Assembly: GCA_902610655.1 (NCBI GenBank)
Contig: CACLWL010000002.1
Location: 1 to 64,000, forward strand
Length of the DNA: 64,000 bases
Direction of reading: 5' to 3'
Source: an uncultured Pelagibacteraceae bacterium
Lineage (GTDB): Bacteria; Pseudomonadota; Alphaproteobacteria; Pelagibacterales; Pelagibacteraceae
Each line of letters opens with the position of its first letter. Positions within the stretch are counted from its first letter, which is position 1. A program made the translations under genes and the position numbers. A model generated the notes under the pieces. The model searched no databases. It was not told the origin of the DNA and saw only the letters and a program-made list of their open reading frames with translations. Below are positions 57,167-64,000 of this stretch, in pieces.

Positions 57167-59200
57167 ATGCAACAGGTAGTCCAAGAAATTAAAAATTTAT
57201 CAATTGGTTTTACGAGTAAAAAAGGTCAACAAATTTCAATTTTAAAAAATATTAATACAAAAATTAAAAAAGGAGAAACAGTTGGAATCGTAGGAGAATC
57301 CGGATCAGGTAAAAGTACTCTTGCTTTAGCAATGATGGGATATGTTAAGCATGGATTATACACAATTTCAGGCGAATGCTTGTATCAATCAAATAATATT
57401 TTAAAAATGAAAAACAGAGAACTAGAGGGTATTCGTGGAAGAAAAATTGCAATGATACCCCAAAATGCTGGACAGTCTTTGACACCAAATTTAAAAATTG
57501 GATATCAGATAGATGAAGCTTTAAAATTACACACCAATCTTAAAAAAGAAAATAGAGATAATAAAATTTCTGAATTACTAAACAAAGTAAGGCTACCTTC
57601 TCCAGAAGCAATTTCAAAAAGATATCCGCATGAACTTTCAGGCGGTCAACAACAAAGAGTAGCTGTAGCAATGGCTTTAGCAGGTAATCCAGATTTATTA
57701 CTATTAGACGAACCTACTACTGGCTTAGATGTTACAACCCAAGCACATGTACTAGAGTTACTTAATTTTATTGCAAAAGATACTGGCACTTCGATGGTTT
57801 ATGTTAGTCATGACCTAGGTGCGATTGCACAAGTTAGCGATAGAGTAATTGTAATGTATTCGGGTGAAATAGTTTTAGATGGTCCAGTTAGAAATATTCT
57901 AAAAAATCCTATCCATCCGTATACTTATGGATTATTAAAATCTATACCAAAGTTAACCCTTTCAGGTTTGCCTGACTCGATGTCTGGCAGTCAGCCGCAG
58001 CCTGGAACAATTAAACAAGGATGCAGTTTTTATGTAAGGTGCCAATTTGCAGAGGATAAATGTAAAATAAATTCTCCAGAACTGGAATTTGTAGATGAGT
58101 TTAATACTAGCGTCAGATGCTTTAATCATAAAAAACTTCATAAACAAAAAAGTATAGACACAAGTTCCTCAAAACAATTAATTAATAAAATTCAAAAAAA
58201 TGAAATTTTAGATATTTCTTCGGTATCTATTAGTTATGCTAAACAGAAATTTTTGGAGCAATTATTAAATAAGATTGATGATAGCAATCCAACAGTCAAA
58301 GATATAAATATTAATATTGATAAAGGTGAAACACTAGCTTTAGTTGGCGAGTCAGGTAGTGGAAAATCTACTATTCTAAAATCAATTGCAGGTCTAATAA
58401 AAACAAAAGATGGTACAATTAAATTTGATAAAAAAAAAATATTATCAAATGATCTTAAAAAAAGAGATGCAAATAATTTGAGGGCTATTCAATTGATTTT
58501 CCAAAATCCGGATGAATCTCTTAATCCAAATCACACAGTAGAGGAAATAGTATCACAGCCACTAAAACTATATTTCGGTTTGACTGGCGAGGAGTTGAAA
58601 CAGAAAATTATAGAAGTTTTAGAAAAGGTAAGATTGGGGGAATTTTATCTTACAAGATATCCGAGACAACTTTCAGGAGGAGAGAAGCAAAGAGTAGCTG
58701 TAGCAAGAGCATTTGCTGCAAAACCTGATATTATTCTTTGCGATGAGGTTACATCTGCATTAGATGTTTCAGTTCAAGCTGCTGTTTTAAATTTACTTCA
58801 AGAACTTAAAGAAGATTTTGGCACAACGTATATATTTGTTTCTCATGACTTAGCAGTTGTGAGAGCAATAAGTGATAGGGTTGCTGTTTTGTATCAAGGT
58901 AGATTATGTGAGATTGGCCCATCAGACAGTGTCTACAAATTTCCTTCTCATCCTTATACAGAAGTTCTTTTAGGTGCCGTTTTAGAACCAGATCCTGATG
59001 TAAAACCAAAATTAGTTGCAGAGGATATTGTTGAAGAGAAGCCACCAGAAAAGGGCTGTTCTTTTCAAGGTAGGTGCCCAAGGTTTCTAGGCGAAATTTG
59101 CAAAACTAATGTTCCCCCTTGGCAAATAGATGAAAATGGAAACTCAATTCGTTGCCACATTAAGATTAATGATTTAAAAAAACAACAAAAACTAAATTAA
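57167..59200 (+). CDS. Fused dual ABC ATPase (DppD+DppF-like)
   Basis: Two Walker A motifs (GESGSGKSTLALAM, GESGSGKSTILKSI), two signatures; oligopeptide C-terminal Cys motifs in each half. Confidence 0.9.
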   Translation: MQQVVQEIKNLSIGFTSKKGQQISILKNINTKIKKGETVGIVGESGSGKSTLALAMMGYVKHGLYTISGECLYQSNNILKMKNRELEGIRGRKIAMIPQNAGQSLTPNLKIGYQIDEALKLHTNLKKENRDNKISELLNKVRLPSPEAISKRYPHELSGGQQQRVAVAMALAGNPDLLLLDEPTTGLDVTTQAHVLELLNFIAKDTGTSMVYVSHDLGAIAQVSDRVIVMYSGEIVLDGPVRNILKNPIHPYTYGLLKSIPKLTLSGLPDSMSGSQPQPGTIKQGCSFYVRCQFAEDKCKINSPELEFVDEFNTSVRCFNHKKLHKQKSIDTSSSKQLINKIQKNEILDISSVSISYAKQKFLEQLLNKIDDSNPTVKDININIDKGETLALVGESGSGKSTILKSIAGLIKTKDGTIKFDKKKILSNDLKKRDANNLRAIQLIFQNPDESLNPNHTVEEIVSQPLKLYFGLTGEELKQKIIEVLEKVRLGEFYLTRYPRQLSGGEKQRVAVARAFAAKPDIILCDEVTSALDVSVQAAVLNLLQELKEDFGTTYIFVSHDLAVVRAISDRVAVLYQGRLCEIGPSDSVYKFPSHPYTEVLLGAVLEPDPDVKPKLVAEDIVEEKPPEKGCSFQGRCPRFLGEICKTNVPPWQIDENGNSIRCHIKINDLKKQQKLN

Positions 59201-59250
59201 GACAATTTTTTTATTCCATGTCACAACTAAATTTAATATAAAAACACTCC

Positions 59251-61473
59251 ATGAAAATAAATAAAGTAGTTGTTATTGGTTCAGGAACGATGGGGAGTGG
59301 TATTGCTGCTCATCTTTGCAATGCAAATATTCCAGTCACATTATTAGACTTAACAACAGAAATTAGTCAAAAGGCAAAAGAAAGAATTCAAAAATCTAGA
59401 CCTCCTTTGCTAATCGACAAGTCAAAAATTAATGGAATTAATATTGGAAATATAAATGATAATTTTAATGAAGTTGCAGAAGCAGACTGGATAGTCGAGG
59501 CCGTTGTCGAAAGAATTGATATAAAGCATGATATTTATAAAAAAATATTTGATACTAGGAAAAAAAATACAATAGTATCCTCAAATACATCATCTATCCC
59601 AATTAGCATTTTGTCAGAAAAGTTATCTGATGAAGATAAAAAAGATTTTTGTATTACGCATTTTTTCAATCCGGTTAGATATATGGGGCTTTTAGAAATT
59701 GTTAAAAGTGAGAGCTCGGATTTAGATAAAATAAATTATCTTAAAAAATTTTGTGAGCATGAATTAGGTAAGGGGGCAATTATTTGTAATGATACCCCAG
59801 GATTTCTAGGAAATAGAATTGGTGTATTTGCGATGCAAGTTGCAATGACTGAAGCTTTTAAAATGAATTTATCAATCGAGGAGGCCGATGCAATATTTGG
59901 AAGACCAATGGGCATACCAAAAACAGGAGTATTTGGTTTATACGATTTAATTGGTATAGACCTTATGTCAGATGTTTTAAAAAGTTTTATTAAAGAACTT
60001 CCTGAAAACGATCCGTTTCAGCAAGTTGCGAAAGAAATTCCACTTATTACTAAATTAATTAAAGATGGCTACACCGGTAGAAAAGGTAAGGGTGGCTTCT
60101 ATAGAATGAATAAGCATGAAAATAAAAAAGTATTAGAAGCAATTAACCTTGAGACAGGGGAATACTTACCATCGAAAAAAATTGAACTAGGCATCGAAAC
60201 AGTAGATTTAAATTCATTAATTAATAGAAAAGATAAGTTTGGTGAGTACGCTTGGTCAGTAATATCAAAAATTATAAAATACTCATCATCTTTAGTTCCA
60301 GGCATTACAGATAAATTTAATGATATCGATGAAGCTATGAGACTAGGTTTCAATTGGTCTATGGGACCATTTGAAATGTTAAAATCAATTGGTGTGAGTA
60401 ATTTTTTTGACAAAGTGAAAGATGTAAAAGGGAATTCTTTCTTAGAAAACTTATCAAAAACAAAAGACGAAAACTTTTATGGCGAACGTCAGTTATATAC
60501 TGATATTGAAACACTAGGAAAAATAAAACCAAGAGCAATTAAGGTCGACAAAAATAAGTCTGCTGACATACTTAGATTTAAAGATTTTAATATCGTAGAA
60601 TTTACTACGAAAGCTTGCGCTTTAGATTATGATTCTATGGATGCACTGAAAAATGCGACCGATAAACCTTTAATAATAATTAATGAAAGTATGCAATTTT
60701 CAGCAGGTGTTAATTTAAAATATACAATGGAATTTGTTGAAAAAGGGGATTTTAAATCAGTTGAAAATTTTATAAAATATTTTCAACAAACTTGTAAACA
60801 TTTAAAATATTGTAAGCACCCTGTAATTTCAGCACCATCAGGATTAGTGTTAGGTGGAGGAGAGGAAGTTGCAATTCAATCAAATTTTGTTGTTTCTCAT
60901 ACTAACATTGTAATGGGACTTGTCGAAACTGGAGTAGGAGTTGTACCTGCAGGAGGCGGATGTAAGGAAGTTTTATGGAGATGGTCACAAACTGAAGAAG
61001 CTAAAAAAGATCCAGATTATGCACCGCTACAAGTTTTCAATATTATAGGTTATGCAAAAACAGCTACATCAACTGTAGAGGCATTACCATTAAAATTTTT
61101 AAGACCTGAAGATAAAATGGTAATGAATAGAAATAGTTTATTGGAGGAAGCTAAGAAATTATTAGAAAGTAATAAAAATTTTCAACCCCCTAAAGAATGT
61201 ACATTTAAATTATCTGGTAAACCTCTTAAAGACAAAATGATAAAATCTTTAGAAAAACTCTATAATGAAAAAATTATTTTAGATCATGGCTTTAAAGTTG
61301 GAGAAGAGCTAGCAACAGTCCTAAGCGGAGGTGACACTTCTATCGATAAAGAACTGAGTGAGGATAAACTTTATAATTTAGAATTAGAATCATTTATGCG
61401 ATTAATTGAGACTAAGCAAACACAAGACAGAATTAAACATACTCTTTCTACAGGCAAACAATTAGTAAATTAA
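59251..61473 (+). CDS. 3-hydroxyacyl-CoA dehydrogenase / enoyl-CoA hydratase (FadB/FadJ-type)
   Basis: VVIGSGTMGSGIAAHLCNANIPVTLLD; CITHFFNPVRYMGLLEIV; C-terminal crotonase part GLVLGGGEEVAIQSNFVV. Confidence 0.88.
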   Translation: MKINKVVVIGSGTMGSGIAAHLCNANIPVTLLDLTTEISQKAKERIQKSRPPLLIDKSKINGINIGNINDNFNEVAEADWIVEAVVERIDIKHDIYKKIFDTRKKNTIVSSNTSSIPISILSEKLSDEDKKDFCITHFFNPVRYMGLLEIVKSESSDLDKINYLKKFCEHELGKGAIICNDTPGFLGNRIGVFAMQVAMTEAFKMNLSIEEADAIFGRPMGIPKTGVFGLYDLIGIDLMSDVLKSFIKELPENDPFQQVAKEIPLITKLIKDGYTGRKGKGGFYRMNKHENKKVLEAINLETGEYLPSKKIELGIETVDLNSLINRKDKFGEYAWSVISKIIKYSSSLVPGITDKFNDIDEAMRLGFNWSMGPFEMLKSIGVSNFFDKVKDVKGNSFLENLSKTKDENFYGERQLYTDIETLGKIKPRAIKVDKNKSADILRFKDFNIVEFTTKACALDYDSMDALKNATDKPLIIINESMQFSAGVNLKYTMEFVEKGDFKSVENFIKYFQQTCKHLKYCKHPVISAPSGLVLGGGEEVAIQSNFVVSHTNIVMGLVETGVGVVPAGGGCKEVLWRWSQTEEAKKDPDYAPLQVFNIIGYAKTATSTVEALPLKFLRPEDKMVMNRNSLLEEAKKLLESNKNFQPPKECTFKLSGKPLKDKMIKSLEKLYNEKIILDHGFKVGEELATVLSGGDTSIDKELSEDKLYNLELESFMRLIETKQTQDRIKHTLSTGKQLVN

Positions 61474-61802
61474 TTAAATATTTTTTGTTGTTGGTTATGC
61501 CACTTTTCAAGCGCTGGACTAAGGGCTTCACAAGAGTAATACTTTTTCCTTTTATCTTTTTTATCTATAAATTTTTTTAAGTACCCCAACTTAACACCCT
61601 CTAATAAAATTGTTTGTATGGTTGTTCTACTGACTGTTGATTGAGTTATTTTACACAAATTTTCAAAAGTAATTTTGTCGTGCCCATAAATATAACAAAT
61701 TATTATAAAATGTATTTTTGTTTTAAAAACAAATGACAAAACACCGGTATCATGTACGTGACTTACTAAGTCAGAAGCTATTTTAATAAATTTGTTTTTC
61801 AT
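61470..61802 (-). CDS. Small winged-helix, MarR-like transcriptional regulator
   Basis: TFENLCKITQSTVSRTTIQTILLEGVKLGYLKKFIDKKDKRKKYYS resembles wHTH plus wing; in-frame ATG at 61802. Confidence 0.55.
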   Translation of the reverse strand: MKNKFIKIASDLVSHVHDTGVLSFVFKTKIHFIIICYIYGHDKITFENLCKITQSTVSRTTIQTILLEGVKLGYLKKFIDKKDKRKKYYSCEALSPALEKWHNQQQKIFN

Positions 61803-62108
61803 AATATTAAAATTTATTACTAAAAAACAATAGTATTTTTTTCGCCACATATAACCAATGCTGATACAGATTTTGAGCTATGCAATTTGATCATTTTAGA
61901 ATGAATTTAAGTTAATGCTCGATAGCAAAATATAGAATTAAAAAAACCCCCATTATAAAGGCTAATCTGAACCTATTTTACAATTAAATTTTGGTACTAA
62001 ATTTTAGTGCGATTTAAAAATTATATTACTTTAAATATCATTAGCTAAGATGCTTAAAACGTAAGGGATTCAATACTTATTTAATTAATTTGGGAGAATT
62101 AGACCAAT

Positions 62109-64000
62109 ATGAAATTGTTAATAAATAAATTTTTAAATTGGTTTTTAATTATTTTTCTGAGTTTAACCAGTACAAATTCTTACGTTTTTGCACAAAATAT
62201 TGATCAATTTGCTTTACCAACAGGCGGTCAGGTAGTTAGTGGTAATATTGATATTAATCAACCAAGTGTTGGAAGACTTGATGTAAATCAAACTACCCAA
62301 CAAGGTATTGTAAATTGGAATACATTTAATGTTGGATCAAGTGCTTCGGTGTATTTTAATCAACCAACTAATAAATCCACTATTTTAAACAATGTTGTTA
62401 GCGGAAAATCAATTATTAATGGATCTATTTTCTCAAATGGAAGACTTATATTAGTAAATCCTACCGGAATATTGATGGGGCCCACTTCAGCTGTTAGAGC
62501 AGAAGGTGCTATACTATCTACGCTAAATATTACAAATCAAAATTTTTTAAATAATAATTTATCGTTTTCAACAGATAAATTATCACAACTAACTGCAAGT
62601 GGAAAAATAGATGCCCAGTATGTAGCATTAATTTCTCCAGAAATTAATAATAAAGGACAAATTATTGCAAAAGCTTCAACCGCTCTTGCAGCTGGAGATG
62701 ATATTTTGTTAAGTATTAGCGGAAGTAACAAGTTAACAGTAAAAGTAAAACCATCAAAACTAAAATCACTTGCAAAAAATGAGGGAACAATTGAAACCAA
62801 AAATGGAATAGTAACAATAAAAGCAGATGCTGCACAAAGTTTGGTCGATGAAACAATTAAAATAAATGATGCAAAAGCACAGGGCCTTGTATCAGAAAAT
62901 GGTGTTATAAAATTAGTTTCAAATACAGGTACCATTGAAGCAAGTGAAATCAAAATCGATGCAGGATCGAAAGGTGAAGCAACCATCTCGGGTAAATTAG
63001 ATGTTAATTCTTCAACAGGTAAGGGTGGCGATATTGAGATTACTGGTAAAGAATTAAACATAGTATCTGCAAAACTTAGCGCAGATGGTAAAGAAGGTGG
63101 TGGTAAAATATTAATAGGTGGAGACTGGCAAGGTAAAGGGGATCTACTTCAGTCAACTTTTACTTCAATAGATAAAAATTCAGTATTATCAGCCAGTTCA
63201 ACAGAAAATGGTACTGGTGGTACAATTGTTGCTTGGTCAAATATTAAAGATAGCAATTCAATTACAAGTGTTTATGGAAAATTAATTGCAAAAGGTATTG
63301 ATGGCTACGGAGGTCAGATAGAAACGTCTGGAGCTGTTTTAAATTACGATGGAATTAAAGTCGATACAAGTTCAGAAACTGGAAATTATGGTAGTTGGTT
63401 ACTTGATCCAACCAATCTAACTGTTGGTTCATCTGAGGCTTCAACATATGTAAGTAACTTAGCATCTACAAATGTTAACGTAACTGCAGATAATACTATT
63501 ACTGTTAACAGTGCTATTTCTTATGGTGGTGGAAGATCTAATGGAACTTTAACTTTTACATCCGCTTCAACAGTTCTAAATGCAAATGTTGGATCGAGTA
63601 GTAATTCATTAAATGTTGTTTTTGCATCAGCAGTTAAACTTGGAGCAGATGTAACTATAAATACTCAAGGCGGAGATTTAACTTTAAATAGCACACTAGA
63701 CAGCAATACTAGCACAGCAAAAGGATTGACAGTATCAGGATCATCTGGAACAGCCACATTTATTGGAAATATTGGTTCAACTAATAGACTTTCAGGGATA
63801 GATGTTACAGCAGGTACTATTAACATTGGTGGAAATATTTCTACAGACGCGTCAGCTGGAACTTATTCAACTTCTTCTCTAGGAGCTGCAGGATGGATAA
63901 GAAGCGATTACAACGGTTATTTTGGAGAATGGAATAATGGGCATGTTAATGATAATACAAATCTATTTAACAACAATCCTACCGCTACCCATAACGTAAC
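62109..64000 (+). CDS. Two-partner-secretion adhesin (TpsA, filamentous hemagglutinin N-terminal domain), truncated at window end
   Basis: Signal peptide; ALPTGGQVVSGNIDI...QGIVNWNTFNVGSSASVYFNQP...GRLILVNPTGILMGPTS; open to the last base. Confidence 0.88.
   Translation, partial: MKLLINKFLNWFLIIFLSLTSTNSYVFAQNIDQFALPTGGQVVSGNIDINQPSVGRLDVNQTTQQGIVNWNTFNVGSSASVYFNQPTNKSTILNNVVSGKSIINGSIFSNGRLILVNPTGILMGPTSAVRAEGAILSTLNITNQNFLNNNLSFSTDKLSQLTASGKIDAQYVALISPEINNKGQIIAKASTALAAGDDILLSISGSNKLTVKVKPSKLKSLAKNEGTIETKNGIVTIKADAAQSLVDETIKINDAKAQGLVSENGVIKLVSNTGTIEASEIKIDAGSKGEATISGKLDVNSSTGKGGDIEITGKELNIVSAKLSADGKEGGGKILIGGDWQGKGDLLQSTFTSIDKNSVLSASSTENGTGGTIVAWSNIKDSNSITSVYGKLIAKGIDGYGGQIETSGAVLNYDGIKVDTSSETGNYGSWLLDPTNLTVGSSEASTYVSNLASTNVNVTADNTITVNSAISYGGGRSNGTLTFTSASTVLNANVGSSSNSLNVVFASAVKLGADVTINTQGGDLTLNSTLDSNTSTAKGLTVSGSSGTATFIGNIGSTNRLSGIDVTAGTINIGGNISTDASAGTYSTSSLGAAGWIRSDYNGYFGEWNNGHVNDNTNLFNNNPTATHNV

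Noticed and set aside
57167-59200. Fused double ABC ATPase as a novel fusion
   Set aside because: DppD-DppF-type fused ATPases are common in Proteobacteria.
62537-63061. 174-aa minus-strand ORF in the ORF track
   Set aside because: Shadow ORF antisense to the TpsA adhesin, whose + frame has signal peptide and TPS domain.

Overview
AT-rich bacterial window. Gene content and protein style suggest a SAR11-like marine alphaproteobacterium; this is inference, not tested. Four blocks are visible. (1) ~0.1-3.3 kb: MsrB, an intimin/invasin-type beta-barrel protein that seems to lack a passenger, a secreted protein and an SGNH-like protein. (2) ~3.4-31.2 kb: a near-complete type IV pilus (T4P) locus: PilT/U-like ATPase, minor pilins FimT/PilV/PilW/PilX-like, a giant PilY1-like protein, prepilin peptidase, a PilM-PilN fusion, PilO, PilP, secretin, PilB, PilC and two tandem pilins. 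Interleaved with it is a partner-switching set: two SpoIIE-type phosphatases (GAF- and CHASE2-linked), an RsbW-like kinase and a STAS antagonist. A FecR-domain protein with a very long lysine tail and a TPR/beta-barrel protein are also present. (3) ~31.6-61.5 kb: transport and catabolism: LivGFHM plus LivK, an EutA-like/ectoine-hydrolase-like pair, a Pot-type ABC transporter, a minus-strand cluster with a DmdA-like demethylase, an HIUase-like protein, a TPP enzyme and an FMN hydroxyacid dehydrogenase, then a Dpp-type transporter and FadB-like protein. (4) 62.1 kb to the end: a truncated two-partner-secretion adhesin. The most unusual signals are a repeat array (TTGTGTTAGAG, both orientations, partly 20-22 bp phased) in front of the pilMN operon, the PilM-PilN fusion with an extra N-terminal domain, a PilY1 whose VWA domain appears split by a propeller-like insertion, the Lys-tailed FecR protein, and the partner-switching wiring of the pilus locus. 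No tRNA, rRNA, CRISPR array or transposase was recognised. All family assignments are by reading the translated sequences; no searches were run.
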